DNA of 32,368 bases, taken from contig JASHOF010000082.1 of assembly GCA_030041255.1 (NCBI GenBank), forward strand, positions 1-32,368, in the 5' to 3' direction. This document shows positions 15,089-27,121 of this stretch, in pieces. The position numbers and the translations under genes were made by a program. A model generated the notes under the pieces. That model saw only the letters and a program-made list of their open reading frames with translations. It had not been told where the DNA came from and made no database searches. Every line of letters starts with the position of its first letter. The first letter of the stretch is position 1. This DNA is from Acetobacteraceae bacterium (GTDB lineage Bacteria > Pseudomonadota > Alphaproteobacteria > Acetobacterales > Acetobacteraceae).

Positions 15089-15145
15089 CGCCCCGCGTTA
15101 TACCCCAGCGCAGGGTGATCCGGCGCCGGCGTTCTCCCGACCCGC

Positions 15146-15748
15146 TTAGCGATTGAGCGCGTCGAGCGCGAGGTTGAGGTCGAGCACGTTGACGTGCGGT
15201 TCACCCAGGATGCCGAGGAAGCGCGGATCGATATGCGCAAGCACGAGCCGGCGCACCGTCCCATCCGGAAGGCCGCGCGCCTTGGCAATTCTCGGCACCT
15301 GGAAAAGCGCGCCGGCGGGCGTGATGTCCGGATCGAGCCCGCTGCCCGAGTTCGTCACCAGGTCGACCGGAATGGCTGTGGCCGGATTTTCGCGCGCCAG
15401 CTTCGCCGCCTCCGCCTGCACGAAGCTGACGAGCGCTTTCGAGGTCGGGCCCAGGTTCGAGCCCGAAGAATTGTCTGCCGCATAGGGCACGCCGATCGTC
15501 TTCGTGGGGTCCTTCGGATCCGGCTCCGTGGTGGCCGAGGGCCGCGGATGGAAGTAGCGCGGTGACGTGAACTCCTGGCCGATCAGCGCCGAACCGATCA
15601 CCTTGCCCTTGACGCGGATCAGGCTGCCGTTCGCCTGGTAGGGGAACACAAGCTCAGCGACGGCCGTCATCGCGAGCGGATAGGCGACGCCGGTGATGAC
15701 GGTCATGACGATGATCATCACGATTGCCGGGCGGATATGGTGCATCAT
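15146..15748 (-). CDS. kdpC: KdpC, K+-transporting ATPase subunit C
   Basis: The product is 200 residues. Two adjacent ATGs are possible (15748 and 15745) behind GGGAGT. There is one N-terminal membrane helix (AIVMIIVMTVITGVAYPLAM), then a periplasmic domain with GSALIGQEFTSPRYFHPRPSA and NSSGSNLGPTSKAL, and a terminal segment ending VNVLDLNLALDAL. These motifs are diagnostic for KdpC, which stabilises the KdpA-KdpB complex and raises its K+ and ATP affinity. It starts 12 nt after the kdpB stop, in the standard gene order. Confidence 0.95.
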   Translation of the reverse strand: MMHHIRPAIVMIIVMTVITGVAYPLAMTAVAELVFPYQANGSLIRVKGKVIGSALIGQEFTSPRYFHPRPSATTEPDPKDPTKTIGVPYAADNSSGSNLGPTSKALVSFVQAEAAKLARENPATAIPVDLVTNSGSGLDPDITPAGALFQVPRIAKARGLPDGTVRRLVLAHIDPRFLGILGEPHVNVLDLNLALDALNR

Positions 15749-15760
15749 AGAAATGACTCC

Positions 15761-17866
15761 CTAGGCGAGCCCGACGGCTGTGACCAGCATATCGATCAGC
15801 TTGATCCCGACGAAAGGCGCTATGATGCCCCCGAGGCCATAGATCAAGAGGTTTCGGCGCAGGATCCCCGCCGCACCGATCGGGCGGTATTTCACCCCGC
15901 TCAGCGCCAGCGGAATCAGCACCACGATGATCAGCGCATTGAAAATGATCGCCGAGAGAATCGCCGAACGCGGGTTGCCGAGCCCCATCACGTTGAGCGC
16001 GTTCAGCGTCGGGTAGAAAGCGGCGAACATCGCCGGAATCATTGCGAAATATTTCGCGACGTCGTTGGCGATCGAGAAGGTCGTGAGCGCCCCGCGCGTC
16101 ATCAGGAGCTGCTTGCCGATTTCGACGATCTCGATCAGCTTCGTGGGGTCGCTGTCGAGATCCACCATGTTCCCCGCCTCGCGCGCCGCCATCGTGCCGG
16201 TGTTCATGGCGACCCCGACATCGGCCTGGGCCAGCGCCGGTGCGTCGTTGGTGCCGTCCCCGCACATCGCAACCAGCTTGCCCTGGCCCTGCTCCTTGCG
16301 GATCAGGGCAAGCTTGGCCTCCGGCGTCGCCTGGGCAAGGAAGTCATCGACGCCCGCCTCGGCCGCGATCGCCGCCGCCGTCAGCGGATTGTCGCCGGTG
16401 ATCATCACGGTCCGGATTCCCATCCGCCTCAGCTCGGCGAAGCGTTCCCGGATGCCGCCCTTGACGATGTCCTTGAGGTGAATCACGCCGAGCAGCCGCG
16501 CCCCACGCGCAACCGCAAGCGGTGTGCCGCCGGCGCGCGCGATCTCGTCCGCTTTTGCCCTGAGCTCCTTCGTCGCCGCGTCTTCGGACACCTTCTCCCG
16601 GACGGCAAGCGTGCCACCCTCGCCATTGCTCCCCTTGTCCCGCACGTAGGCGAGCACCGCATCCACTGCGCCCTTGCGGATCGAAGCGCCCTCGTAATCG
16701 ATGCCCGAAAGCCGCGTCTGCGCCGAGAAGGGAATGAAGCGCTGGCCGCCAGGCGCCATCTCCCGCCCGCGGATTCCGAATCTCTCCTTCGCCAGCACGA
16801 CGATCGAGCGTCCCTCGGGTGTCTCGTCGGATAAAGAAGCCAGTTGCGCCGCGTCCGCGACCTCCGCAGCGGTCGCCCCACCCACCGGGATGAATTCCAC
16901 CGCCTGGCGATTGCCCAGCGTGATCGTTCCGGTCTTGTCGAGCAGCAGCGTATCCACGTCCCCCGCCGCCTCGACCGCGCGACCCGACATCGCGAGCACG
17001 TTGAACCGCACCAGCCGGTCCATCCCCGCGATCCCGATCGCCGAGAGCAGGGCGCCGATGGTGGTCGGGATCAGCGCCACGAACAAGGCAACGAGCACGA
17101 CAACGGAGACCGACCCGCCGGCATAGTGGGCAAAGCTCGGGATGCTCGCAACGACGATCACGAAGATGATGGTGAGGCCGGCCAGCAGGATGTTGAGCGC
17201 AATCTCGTTCGGCGTCTTCTGCCGCTCCGCACCCTCGACGAGGGCGATCATCCGATCGAGAAAGGTCGCGCCCTGGGCGGCCGTGATCCGCACCTTGATC
17301 CAGTCCGAAAGTACGCGCGTGCCGCCCGTCACTGCCGAGCGGTCCCCGCCGCTCTCGCGGATCACGGGCGCCGATTCGCCGGTAATCGCCGATTCATCCA
17401 CGGAAGCGATGCCCTCGATCACCTCGCCGTCGCTCGGGATGATGTCGCCCGCCTCGACGAGCACGACATCGTCGGGGGCAAGGTCGGGCGCCGGGACCGT
17501 CTCAAAGCCACCGCCGCCGTTTCCCCCAAGCCGCTTCGCCATGGTCTCGGTGCGCGCCCGCCGCAACGTCGCCGCCTGCGCCTTGCCGCGCCTCTCGGCC
17601 ACGGCTTCGGCGAAGTTCGCAAACAGCACGGTGATCCAGAGCCAGGCGATGATCTGAAGCGAAAAGCCCGGATAAGGCGCACCGGCGAAGAGCCCGCGCA
17701 GGAAGGTCACCGTCGTCAGGCAAGCAACGATCTCGACCACGAACATCACCGGATTGCGGATCAGGGTGCGCGGATCGAGCTTGACGAAAGATTCGCGGAT
17801 CGCCGGGGCGAGGATTTCCGGGTCCAGTATGGTCGATCGCGCGCGACGCATTCCATGAGTCTCCAT
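15761..17866 (-). CDS. kdpB: KdpB, P-type ATPase catalytic subunit of the K+ pump
   Basis: The product is 701 residues. TGES at 162-165 is the actuator-domain motif, whose serine is a known inhibitory phosphorylation site in E. coli. Asp310 in DKTGTIT is the phosphorylated aspartate. [23 protein letters not shown] is the hinge motif. Membrane helices flank these: an N-terminal pair, [20 protein letters not shown] in the middle, and a C-terminal set. It hydrolyses ATP to drive K+ uptake through KdpA in the inner membrane. It sits 21 nt after kdpA. A glycine run (GGNGGGG near 114-120) in the loop before the actuator domain is a small local oddity. Confidence 0.96.
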   Translation of the reverse strand: METHGMRRARSTILDPEILAPAIRESFVKLDPRTLIRNPVMFVVEIVACLTTVTFLRGLFAGAPYPGFSLQIIAWLWITVLFANFAEAVAERRGKAQAATLRRARTETMAKRLGGNGGGGFETVPAPDLAPDDVVLVEAGDIIPSDGEVIEGIASVDESAITGESAPVIRESGGDRSAVTGGTRVLSDWIKVRITAAQGATFLDRMIALVEGAERQKTPNEIALNILLAGLTIIFVIVVASIPSFAHYAGGSVSVVVLVALFVALIPTTIGALLSAIGIAGMDRLVRFNVLAMSGRAVEAAGDVDTLLLDKTGTITLGNRQAVEFIPVGGATAAEVADAAQLASLSDETPEGRSIVVLAKERFGIRGREMAPGGQRFIPFSAQTRLSGIDYEGASIRKGAVDAVLAYVRDKGSNGEGGTLAVREKVSEDAATKELRAKADEIARAGGTPLAVARGARLLGVIHLKDIVKGGIRERFAELRRMGIRTVMITGDNPLTAAAIAAEAGVDDFLAQATPEAKLALIRKEQGQGKLVAMCGDGTNDAPALAQADVGVAMNTGTMAAREAGNMVDLDSDPTKLIEIVEIGKQLLMTRGALTTFSIANDVAKYFAMIPAMFAAFYPTLNALNVMGLGNPRSAILSAIIFNALIIVVLIPLALSGVKYRPIGAAGILRRNLLIYGLGGIIAPFVGIKLIDMLVTAVGLA

Positions 17867-17887
17867 GGCGATTTTCCGCTCGTCCCG

Positions 17888-19624
17888 TCAGTAAAGGGTG
17901 TGGTGCAGCATCGCGGTGTGCTCGACGATCGGGCCGAGCGACACGGCGGGGAAATAGATCAGCCCGCCGGTGATGATGATGACGCCGACGACGAGGCCAA
18001 CGAAGAGCGGGCTCGTGGTCGGAAAGGTCCCGAGAGAGGCCGGCACGATCTTCTTCCGCGCCAGCGATCCGGCGGCGGCCAGCATCGGAACGATCATCAG
18101 GAAGCGGCCGATGAACATCCCAAGCCCGAGCGTCGTGTTATAGAAGGGCGTGTTGGCGCTGAGCCCGGCGAAGGCACTGCCGTTGTTCCCGGTCACCGAG
18201 GTGAAGGCATAGAGAATTTCCGAGAACCCGTGCGGCCCGTTGTTGGCGATGCCGGCAAGCCCGGCGGGCAGCACCGCAGCGATCGCGGTGAAGCCGAGGA
18301 TGGAGAGAGGCAGGATCAGGATCGCCAGCATCGCCATCTTCACTTCCTTGGCTTCGAGCTTCTTGCCCAGATATTCCGGTGTCCGCCCGACCATCAATCC
18401 GGCCACGAACATCGCCACGATGACGAACAGCAGCATGCCGTAGAGGCCGGAACCGACGCCCCCGAAGATGATCTCGCCCAGCATGATATTGACCATCGGC
18501 ACCGCGCCGGCCAGCGGCAGCAGGCTGTCATGCATGTTGTTGACCGCACCGCACGACGCATCGGTGGTGGTCGTCGTGAAGAGCGCCGAATCGGCAATCC
18601 CGAACCGCACCTCCTTGCCTTCCATGTTGCCGCCCGGCTGCATCGCGCTCGGCGCCTGATCGACGTGGAAGGCGGCCAAGGCGGGGTTGCCCTGGCTTTC
18701 GATCGCATACTCGGGAATGACACCGCCCAGAAAGAGCACGAACATGACCGCGAAAATCGCCCAGCCCTGCCGCTCACTTCCTACCATCCGGCCGAACACG
18801 TTGGTCAGTGCCGCCCCGATCGCGAGCATCAGCAGTTCTTGCAGGAAGTTCGTCAGCGCGGTCGGGTTCTCGAAGGGATGCGCGGAATTGGCGTTGAAGA
18901 AGCCGCCGCCGTTCGTGCCCAGGATCTTGATCGCTTCCTGGGATGCAACCGGCCCCTGCGCGACGACCTGCGATCCGCCTTGCAGCGTTGTCACGTGCGT
19001 ATAGGCAGCGAGGTTCTGCGGGCAGCCCTGCCAGACGAAGATCAGGGCGAAAACGATCGCGATCGGCAGCAGGATGTAGAGGACGGAGCGCGTGAGATCA
19101 ACCCAGAAATTGCCGATTCCCGCAGCCGAGCGCCGTGCGAAGCCACGGATCAGCCCGAGCGCGAGCGCGATCCCACTCGCCGCGGAGACGAAATTGTGCA
19201 CCGTGAGACCGGCCATCTCGGTGAGATAGCTCATCGTCTGCTCGGGCACGTAGGACTGCCAGTTGGTGTTGGTGAGGAAGCTCACCGAGGTATTGAAGGA
19301 GAGATCCGGAGAAACCGCCGTCATACCCGCGGGATTGAACGGCAGCATCCCCTGCAGCCGCTGAATGCCGTAGAGGATGACGAAGCCGGCAAAGCTGAAT
19401 ATGAGCATGGAAGCGGCATAGGTCAGCCAGTGCTGGTCGTCCGTCTCATCGACGCCGCAAATCCTGTAGATGCCGCGCTCGAGGGGGCGGAGCAGCGGCG
19501 AAAGAAACGTCCGCTCGCCCGCGAACACGCTGGCCATGTAGCCGCCGAGCGGCCTCGTCAGCAGGATCAGCACCGCACCGAAGAGGGCGATCTGGACCCA
19601 TCCGTTGATGGTCGTATGGTTCAT
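17888..19624 (-). CDS. kdpA: KdpA, potassium-binding translocating subunit
   Basis: The product is 578 residues from ATG at 19624, the usual length. The opening is a membrane helix ([21 protein letters not shown]). Selectivity-filter-like segments include [28 protein letters not shown], and [13 protein letters not shown]. About ten membrane helices are evident. KdpA belongs to the potassium-transporter superfamily and forms the K+ entry channel, coupled to KdpB. It follows kdpF by 51 nt and precedes kdpB by 21 nt. A very long open frame on the opposite strand covers kdpA and kdpB but is a codon-bias shadow. Confidence 0.96.
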   Translation of the reverse strand: MNHTTINGWVQIALFGAVLILLTRPLGGYMASVFAGERTFLSPLLRPLERGIYRICGVDETDDQHWLTYAASMLIFSFAGFVILYGIQRLQGMLPFNPAGMTAVSPDLSFNTSVSFLTNTNWQSYVPEQTMSYLTEMAGLTVHNFVSAASGIALALGLIRGFARRSAAGIGNFWVDLTRSVLYILLPIAIVFALIFVWQGCPQNLAAYTHVTTLQGGSQVVAQGPVASQEAIKILGTNGGGFFNANSAHPFENPTALTNFLQELLMLAIGAALTNVFGRMVGSERQGWAIFAVMFVLFLGGVIPEYAIESQGNPALAAFHVDQAPSAMQPGGNMEGKEVRFGIADSALFTTTTTDASCGAVNNMHDSLLPLAGAVPMVNIMLGEIIFGGVGSGLYGMLLFVIVAMFVAGLMVGRTPEYLGKKLEAKEVKMAMLAILILPLSILGFTAIAAVLPAGLAGIANNGPHGFSEILYAFTSVTGNNGSAFAGLSANTPFYNTTLGLGMFIGRFLMIVPMLAAAGSLARKKIVPASLGTFPTTSPLFVGLVVGVIIITGGLIYFPAVSLGPIVEHTAMLHHTLY

Positions 19625-19675
19625 CGGCCGGAACGGCTCCTCTGGGGTCCTCGCGGATCCGAAGCGAGACGCTTG

Positions 19676-19765
19676 TCAGAATCTCTCGGGGCGGATCAGC
19701 GCATAGACGAGATAGACGAAGAGGCCGGCGGTCACCGCGGCCCCGAGTCCATAGTCGAAGATCAC
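19676..19765 (-). CDS. kdpF: KdpF, small stabilising peptide of the K+ pump
   Basis: The product is 29 residues with a GTG start at 19765 and GAGGAG about 8-10 nt upstream. The peptide begins MIFDYGLGAAVTAGLFVYL and ends with YALIRPERF. That LIRPE(R/K)F ending after one membrane helix is the KdpF hallmark. KdpF binds the KdpABC complex in lipid and stabilises it. Position directly before kdpA agrees. It is easily missed because of its size and GTG start. Confidence 0.88.
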   Translation of the reverse strand: MIFDYGLGAAVTAGLFVYLVYALIRPERF

Positions 19766-19777
19766 CGGGATGGCTCC

Positions 19778-19861
19778 TCAGAGGCGCTCGCAGGCGTGTG
19801 CGTAGAGGATCGCGCCGCCGAGAAAGACGGCGCCGATCAGGATGTAGATCACGTCGAGCAT
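19778..19861 (-). CDS. 27-residue membrane peptide leading the kdp operon
   Basis: ATG at 19861 has GGAAGG about 8 nt upstream. The peptide opens MLDVIYILIGAVFLGGAIL and ends YAHACERL before a stop at 19778. The kdpF ribosome site overlaps that stop, so the two are coupled. It has one predicted transmembrane helix and a short tail. I recall similar tiny ORFs ending in A(R/H)ACERL ahead of kdpF in other alphaproteobacteria, which would make it a conserved but usually unnamed member of the operon. Its function is unknown; a KdpF-like role in the pump complex or in KdpD signalling is conceivable. Confidence 0.65.
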   Translation of the reverse strand: MLDVIYILIGAVFLGGAILYAHACERL

Positions 19862-20017
19862 GGCTCTGCCTTCCGCGGATTGTCGCGATCGGCTGAGCAA
19901 CCTAACTACCGCGCCATATAAATGCGATGGTGCCGGCAGCGCTCCGGTATATATATTTCGTATGAAAGACGGTTTCCGGGAACGCGCCTTTTGTCGTGGT
20001 GCGCAGCGACCGGTGCC
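19862..20017 (-). promoter_or_regulatory. Probable kdp operon promoter/KdpE control region
   Basis: This 156-bp gap between parE (ends 20018) and the first kdp ORF (starts 19861) must contain the kdp promoter, reading leftward. It is markedly AT-rich in two places for this GC-rich genome: around 19947-19966 (reads ATACGAAATATATATAC on the minus strand) and 19914-19924 (CATTTATATGG). Known KdpE sites in E. coli are T/A-rich, with TTTATA-like half-sites, so either patch is a candidate. No clear -35 box is visible, which fits activator-dependent transcription. Confidence 0.45.
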
Positions 20018-22021
<2,004 letters not shown>

Positions 22022-22132
22022 GCTGAGTTCCCGATTCGTGGGCGGAGGGTAAAGCCGATCGCGAGGCATGGGAATCGGGTTGCCGGCTTGGTTCCCGCGC
22101 CGCGAACCAACCGGCGCTGCCCGACACGGCCG

Positions 22133-22996
22133 CTACCTCGTCCCGCCCACCACGGCGAAGAAACCCTCAACCAGCGGCAGGCGCCTCCGCTCCGCGAGGC
22201 AGACCAGGTACTCGGTGACCGCCAGATCCGCGTCCCGCACGGCAAGCGAGCGCGTCTCCGGATCCCGGCCAAGCTCCCTCTCGAACACCACGCCAATGCC
22301 GAAGCCGGCCAGCACCGCCTCCCGCACCGCTTCCCGCGATTCCACTTCCAGGAGCCGCCCCGGCAGCACGCCCATCTCGGCAAGCCGCGATTCGAAAACC
22401 TCGCGCGTGATCGAACCGCGCTCGCGCAGCACGAGATCGCAACCCGCGAGATCGCCCATGGCAAGCGTGCGCCGCCTGGCCCAGCGATGCCCGACAGGAA
22501 CGAACACGACCAGCCGGTCATCACGGATCGGCAGGGAATAGAGGCGCGGATCGGAAACCCGCTTGGCCATCACGCCGACATCGCACTCGAATTCCAGCAC
22601 GCGGCGGATCACATCCTCGGAATTGCCGATCCGGAGCGAGAAAACCAACCCGGCATGCCGTTGCTTCAACCGCGCCAGGAGCGGCATCACATGCGTCGGG
22701 CTGTCCGCCGCCACCCGCAACTGCCCCCGGGCAAGTGTGGCGACATCGCCGAGAAGGTGGCTGATCTCGTCTTCGGCCGCGAAGAGGCGTGTGGTGATGG
22801 CGAACAGGCTGTGGCCCAGCGGCGTCAGCGTGGTGTGCCGGCCGCGCCGGTTGAACAGGCTGATCGCGTACGCGGCTTCGAGCCCGCGCACCTGCGCGGA
22901 CAGGGTCGGCTGGCTGACCGCAGCGGAACGGGCAGCAAGGCTGAACCCGCCCGCCTGGGCGACACGATGGAAGGCACGCAGTTGCGTCAGGTTCAT
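22133..22996 (-). CDS. LysR-family regulator, probable controller of the phosphonate cluster
   Basis: The product is 287 residues from ATG at 22996. The N-terminal winged helix-turn-helix is MNLTQLRAFHRVAQAGGFSLAA followed by VSQPTLSAQVRGLEA. The effector domain follows, with LPIRDDRLVVFVPVGHRWA and the hinge REAVREAVLAGFGIGVV. It resembles the LysR proteins found beside 2-AEP genes. It is divergent from phnW, with 113 bp between start codons, and two dyads lie in that gap. The usual LysR mode would be autorepression plus activation of the phn operon with an AEP-pathway metabolite as coinducer. The effector is not determinable from sequence. Confidence 0.85.
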   Translation of the reverse strand: MNLTQLRAFHRVAQAGGFSLAARSAAVSQPTLSAQVRGLEAAYAISLFNRRGRHTTLTPLGHSLFAITTRLFAAEDEISHLLGDVATLARGQLRVAADSPTHVMPLLARLKQRHAGLVFSLRIGNSEDVIRRVLEFECDVGVMAKRVSDPRLYSLPIRDDRLVVFVPVGHRWARRRTLAMGDLAGCDLVLRERGSITREVFESRLAEMGVLPGRLLEVESREAVREAVLAGFGIGVVFERELGRDPETRSLAVRDADLAVTEYLVCLAERRRLPLVEGFFAVVGGTR

Positions 22997-23022
22997 CGCA
23001 CGCTCCGGCCAATCCTATCGAA

Positions 23023-23040
23023 ATCATCTATATAGAGGAT
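23023..23040. promoter_or_regulatory. LysR-type operator candidate (dyad ATCATCTATATAGAGGAT)
   Basis: Eight of nine base pairs match around the dyad centre at 23031/23032. It lies 27 nt upstream of the LysR start and about 70 nt upstream of phnW. LysR regulators bind such AT-rich interrupted dyads (T-N11-A type) in divergent promoters. It is the most AT-rich part of the region. Confidence 0.5.
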
Positions 23041-23050
23041 AAAAACTAAC

Positions 23051-23063
23051 TATTGGAACAATA
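23051..23063. promoter_or_regulatory. Second dyad TATTG-GAA-CAATA in the phn promoter
   Basis: Perfect 5-bp arms at 23051-23055 and 23059-23063 lie ten bases after the first dyad and 47 nt before the phnW start. Its closeness suggests an activation half-site of the same LysR protein or overlap with the phnW promoter. Confidence 0.4.
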
Positions 23064-23109
23064 TCAGTGCCTGCTCCAGGTTGCCGCAATCGGCAAAAAG
23101 GCTCGCACC

Positions 23110-24264
23110 ATGACGCCGCTCCGCCCCGGCGAGGCCCGCCCGGAAACCTCCGACCCGCTGCTCCTCACCCCAGGACCCCTCACCACCTCCAAATCGGTCA
23201 AGGGGGCGATGCTGCACGACCGGGGTTCGCGCGACCCGAACTTCATCGCCATCAATCGCCACGTGCTCGCCTCGCTCCCCCGCGTCGCCGGCGGCGCGGA
23301 GGACTATGTCGCCGTGCCCATGCAGGGCTCCGGCACGTTCGCCGTCGAGGCCATGCTGACCACCTTCGTCCCCCCCTCCGGCCATGTGCTCGTTCTCGTC
23401 AACGGCGCGTATGGCAACCGCGCGCGCCGCATTCTCGAGATCGCCGGGCGCAGGACCACGGTACACGAGACGCCCGAAGACACCCCGCCCGACCTCGTTG
23501 CCATCGGCCGGCTGCTGCAAAGCACGCCGGACATCACGCACGTCTTTGCCGTGCATTGCGAAACGACCAGCGGCATCCTCAATCCCCTCGAACAGCTCGC
23601 CGCCCTCGTCTCGTCCCACCGCCGGCGGCTGCTCGTCGATGCCATGAGCAGCTTCGGCGCATTGCCGCTCGATGCCGCCGCACTCGGGCTCGACGCGGTC
23701 GCCGCCTCCTCCAACAAGTGCCTCGAAGGCGTGCCCGGCCTCGGCTTCGTGATCTGCCGGCGCGCCGCGCTCGCCGCGGGCCGCGGCAACGCCACCACGC
23801 TCGTGCTCGACCTCTTCGACCAATGGCAGGCGATGGAGGCTACCTCCCAGTTCCGCTTCACCCCGCCCACGCATGTCATCGCGGCCTTCCACCAGGCGCT
23901 CGAAGAATTCGACGCCGAGGGCGGCGTGGCCGGTCGCGGCGCCCGCTACAAGGAGAACTGCCGCATCCTGGTGGAAGGGATGCGCGCCTTCGGATTTCGC
24001 ACCCTGCTTCCCGACGCACTGCAGGCGCCCATCATCGTCACCTTTCATATGCCGAAGCAGCCGGGCTTCGTTTTCCAGCGCTTCTATGACGGACTGAAAG
24101 AGCGCGGCTTCATCATCTATCCCGGCAAGCTCACCGTCGCCGACTCATTCCGCATCGGCTGTATCGGCCGCCTTTACCCGAAGGACATGCGGGCGGCGAT
24201 CAAGGCTGCCGGCGAGGTCCTCGAGGAGATGGGGCTCGCCGTGCCGTTGCCGCGCGCGGCATAA
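23110..24264 (+). CDS. phnW: PhnW, 2-aminoethylphosphonate:pyruvate aminotransferase
   Basis: The product is 384 residues from ATG at 23110; an upstream TTG frame at 23053 overlaps the dyads and adds non-family residues. LLLTPGPLTTS (17-27) is the characteristic opening. MQGSGTFAVEAML binds PLP phosphate, HCETTSGILNP lies in the active site, VDAMSSFG carries Asp177, and AASSNKCLEGVPGLGF supplies Lys203 for the Schiff base. The enzyme transfers the amino group of AEP to pyruvate, giving phosphonoacetaldehyde and alanine. It is the first gene of the operon; phnA and phnY follow within 13 nt of each other. Length and motifs are standard. Confidence 0.93.
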   Translation: MTPLRPGEARPETSDPLLLTPGPLTTSKSVKGAMLHDRGSRDPNFIAINRHVLASLPRVAGGAEDYVAVPMQGSGTFAVEAMLTTFVPPSGHVLVLVNGAYGNRARRILEIAGRRTTVHETPEDTPPDLVAIGRLLQSTPDITHVFAVHCETTSGILNPLEQLAALVSSHRRRLLVDAMSSFGALPLDAAALGLDAVAASSNKCLEGVPGLGFVICRRAALAAGRGNATTLVLDLFDQWQAMEATSQFRFTPPTHVIAAFHQALEEFDAEGGVAGRGARYKENCRILVEGMRAFGFRTLLPDALQAPIIVTFHMPKQPGFVFQRFYDGLKERGFIIYPGKLTVADSFRIGCIGRLYPKDMRAAIKAAGEVLEEMGLAVPLPRAA

Positions 24265-24276
24265 GGGGAAAGGCGC

Positions 24277-25605
24277 ATGGATGCCGGCGCCCTTGCCGCC
24301 CGCACCGTCACGGTGAACGGCCGCCTCTACCGCTTCCCCCGCCAGCCTGTGGTCGCCGTCTGCATCGACGGTTCGGAACCGGGATATATCGAAGCCGCGA
24401 TCGCCGCCGGGCTCGCACCGAACTTCAAGCGCCTGATGCAAGACGGCGCCAACCTGCAGGCGCTCTCCGTCATCCCGAGCTTCACCAATCCCAACAACAT
24501 CTCCATCATCACCGGCGCGCCGCCTTCCGTGCACGGCATCGCCGGAAACTATTTCCTCGACCCGGCCACGGGCGAAGAGGTGATGATGAACGAGGCACGC
24601 TTCCTCCGCGCGCCGACCATCATGGAGGCGTTCGCTGAAGTGGGTGCCAAGGTCGCCGTCGTGACGGCCAAGGACAAGCTCCGCGCGCTGCTCGGCCACG
24701 GGCTCGAGATGCGCTCCGGCCGGGCGATCGCCTTCTCCTCCGAACGCGCCGATGCGGCGACGTTCGCCGAAAACGGCATCGACCACGTGCTGGATTTCGT
24801 GGGCCAACCCCTGCCCGGCGTCTATTCCGCCGCCCTCTCCGAGTTCGTTTTCGCCGCCGGGGTGCAGATCCTCGCCCGCCACCGCCCCGACCTGATGTAT
24901 CTCTCCACGACCGACTACGTGCAGCACAAGGCCGCTCCAGGCTCGACCGAAGCCAATTCCTTCTACGCGATGATCGACCGCTACGTGGGAGAGCTCGACG
25001 CCTCGGGCGCCGTGCTCGCCATCACCGCCGATCATGGCATGAACGACAAGTACCGCCCGGACGGATCACCGGACGTGATCTACCTGCAGGACTGGTTCGA
25101 CGCCCGGCTGGGGAAGAACGCCGCGCGCGTGATCCTGCCGATCACGGATCCGTACGTGAAGCACCACGGTGCGCTCGGCTCCTTCGCAACCGTCTATCTG
25201 CCGCCCGGCGCCGACGCGGCCGGGATCCTCTCCGCCCTCTCCACGCTGGAAGGGATCGCCCTTGTCATTGGGCGCGAAGGGGCCTGCCGCAAATTCGAGC
25301 TGCCTGCCGACCGCATCGGCGATCTTGTCGTCATCTCCACCCGTCACAAGGTGCTGGGAACCAGCCTCGCTCGCCATGATCTCTCCGGCCTCGGCGGCCC
25401 CCTCCGTTCGCACGGCGGCCTCAGCGAGCAGACCGTGCCGATGATCGTCAACCGAAAGCTGGCCGTTCCCGCCGCCCGCACGCTCCGCAATTTCGATGTC
25501 TTCGACGTCGCCCTCAACCTGGTGTCCTGCCCCCGAAGTTCGATGCCTCTGGCCGCGAACGGAGGGGATCAGCAGGCCCCCGGAAACACATCATCGGTGG
25601 AGTGA
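24277..25605 (+). CDS. phnA: PhnA, phosphonoacetate hydrolase
   Basis: The product is 442 residues, with GGGGAAAGG upstream. It belongs to the alkaline phosphatase superfamily. Asp31 in [12 protein letters not shown] and nucleophile Thr70 in [10 protein letters not shown] match the metal and threonine sites known for the Sinorhizobium enzyme. Further ligands are [20 protein letters not shown] and SHGGLSEQ. It is a di-zinc cytoplasmic enzyme that hydrolyses the C-P bond of phosphonoacetate to acetate and phosphate. It lies between phnW and phnY, with one base separating its stop from the phnY start. The C-terminal 25 residues or so look like a non-conserved extension. Confidence 0.92.
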   Translation: MDAGALAARTVTVNGRLYRFPRQPVVAVCIDGSEPGYIEAAIAAGLAPNFKRLMQDGANLQALSVIPSFTNPNNISIITGAPPSVHGIAGNYFLDPATGEEVMMNEARFLRAPTIMEAFAEVGAKVAVVTAKDKLRALLGHGLEMRSGRAIAFSSERADAATFAENGIDHVLDFVGQPLPGVYSAALSEFVFAAGVQILARHRPDLMYLSTTDYVQHKAAPGSTEANSFYAMIDRYVGELDASGAVLAITADHGMNDKYRPDGSPDVIYLQDWFDARLGKNAARVILPITDPYVKHHGALGSFATVYLPPGADAAGILSALSTLEGIALVIGREGACRKFELPADRIGDLVVISTRHKVLGTSLARHDLSGLGGPLRSHGGLSEQTVPMIVNRKLAVPAARTLRNFDVFDVALNLVSCPRSSMPLAANGGDQQAPGNTSSVE

Positions 25606-25606
25606 C

Positions 25607-27058
25607 ATGGACGCACCCGTTCAACCCCTGATCCGCACCGAGGCAATGCGCATCGCCGGCCGCACCGTAGGCACCGATGATGTCATCGAGGTGCACAACC
25701 CCTACACCGGCGCGCTCGTCGGCACCGTTCCCGCCGCCCGCTCCGAGCACATCCGCAACGCCTTTGCCAGCGCAAGGGCCTTCCACGCGCGCCTCACCCG
25801 CCACGAGCGCCAGCGGATCCTGCTCGCCGCCGCCGCCGCGCTGGCTGCGCGCAAGGAAGAAATCTCCGCCCTCATCACCGCCGAATCCGGCCTCTGCCGC
25901 AAGGACTCGCTCTACGAGGTCGGCCGCGCCTGCGACGTGTTCTCGCTCGCCGGCCAGGCGGCGATCCAGGACGACGGCCAGATCTTCGCCTGCGACATCA
26001 CCCATCACGGCAAGCCGCGCCGCATCTACACGACCCGCACACCCCTTCTCGGCGTGATCTCCGCGATCACGCCCTTCAACCACCCGCTCAACATGGTCTC
26101 CCACAAGATCGCCCCCGCGATCGCCACCAACAACCGCGTGGTGCTGAAGCCGACCGAGCAGACCCCGCTCACCGCGCTCCTGCTCGCCGACCTGCTCTAC
26201 GAGGCGGGCCTGCCTCCCGAAATGCTGGCGGTGGTCACCGGCCGCCCCGACGCCATCGGCGGCGCCATGATCACCGACCCCGACGCCGATCTCGTCACCT
26301 TCACCGGCTCCGTCAGGGTCGGCAAGGAAATCGCCGCCATGGCCGGCTACCGGCGCCTGATCCTCGAGCTCGGCGGCAACGACCCTCTAATCGTGATGGA
26401 GGATGCCGACCTCGACCGCGCGGCCGAGCTTGCGGTCAGCGGGGCGACGAAGAATTCCGGCCAGCGCTGCACCGCCGTCAAGCGCATTCTCGTCGTCGAA
26501 AGCGTCGCCGACGCATTTGCCGAGCGCTGCCTCTCCAGGGCGCGCAAGCTCAAGGCCGGCGATCCGGCCGATCCGGATACCGACATCGGCACCGTGATCA
26601 GCGAAAAGGCGGCCCGGCTGTTCGAGCGGCGGGTGGAAGATGCCGTCGCGCGCGGTGCTCGCCTGCTCCATGGCGAGCCCCGCCGCGGCGCCTTGTTCCC
26701 CCCGACCGTCGTCGATCGCGTTCCCTACGATTGCGAACTGGTGCGCGAAGAAACCTTCGGACCCGTGATCCCGCTGATCCGCTGCCCGGACGATATCGCC
26801 GAGGTCATCCGCATCTCCAACTCGACCGCCTTTGGGCTCTCCTCCGGCGTCTGCACCAACCGCCTCGACTACATCACCCGCTTCGTCTCCGAGCTCGAGG
26901 TGGGCACGGTGAACATCTGGGAGGTTCCGGGCTACCGTACCGAAATGTCACCGTTTGGTGGTATCAAGGACTCCGGGCTCGGCTACAAGGAAGGCGTGGT
27001 CGAGACGATGAAGGGCTATACCAACGTCCGAACCTATTCGCTTCCCTGGCCGGGCTGA
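25607..27058 (+). CDS. phnY: PhnY, phosphonoacetaldehyde dehydrogenase
   Basis: The product is 483 residues. The start is ATG at 25607, 1 nt after the phnA stop, with GGTGGAG upstream. It has an aldehyde dehydrogenase fold: [36 protein letters not shown], general-base Glu254 in LELGGND, catalytic Cys288 in [11 protein letters not shown], and EETFGPVIP. The context with phnW and phnA points to NAD-dependent oxidation of phosphonoacetaldehyde to phosphonoacetate, the step between the two neighbours. Residue numbering is close to that of the characterised Sinorhizobium PhnY. No phosphonatase (PhnX) gene is present, so this oxidative route is the only one encoded here. Confidence 0.92.
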   Translation: MDAPVQPLIRTEAMRIAGRTVGTDDVIEVHNPYTGALVGTVPAARSEHIRNAFASARAFHARLTRHERQRILLAAAAALAARKEEISALITAESGLCRKDSLYEVGRACDVFSLAGQAAIQDDGQIFACDITHHGKPRRIYTTRTPLLGVISAITPFNHPLNMVSHKIAPAIATNNRVVLKPTEQTPLTALLLADLLYEAGLPPEMLAVVTGRPDAIGGAMITDPDADLVTFTGSVRVGKEIAAMAGYRRLILELGGNDPLIVMEDADLDRAAELAVSGATKNSGQRCTAVKRILVVESVADAFAERCLSRARKLKAGDPADPDTDIGTVISEKAARLFERRVEDAVARGARLLHGEPRRGALFPPTVVDRVPYDCELVREETFGPVIPLIRCPDDIAEVIRISNSTAFGLSSGVCTNRLDYITRFVSELEVGTVNIWEVPGYRTEMSPFGGIKDSGLGYKEGVVETMKGYTNVRTYSLPWPG

Positions 27059-27121
27059 CCCGTCGGAGAGAGCGACGGCCCGGGGAGAAAGGTCGCGTCA
27101 ACCAAGGGAGAGGAACAACAC

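Noticed and set aside
13835-15118. A 427-codon plus-strand frame opposite kdpD
   Set aside because: KdpD is complete in the other direction with all motifs; this frame shows only low-complexity Arg/His/Pro sequence.
16844-19921. A 1025-codon open frame on the plus strand across kdpA, kdpB and kdpF
   Set aside because: It lies antisense to well-supported kdp genes, is rich in Arg, His, Asp and Gly as expected for a GC-bias shadow, and has no domain resemblance.
24277-25605. Alkaline phosphatase or nucleotide pyrophosphatase as identity of PhnA
   Set aside because: The Thr nucleophile in PSFTNPNN and operon position with phnW and phnY fit phosphonoacetate hydrolase more closely.
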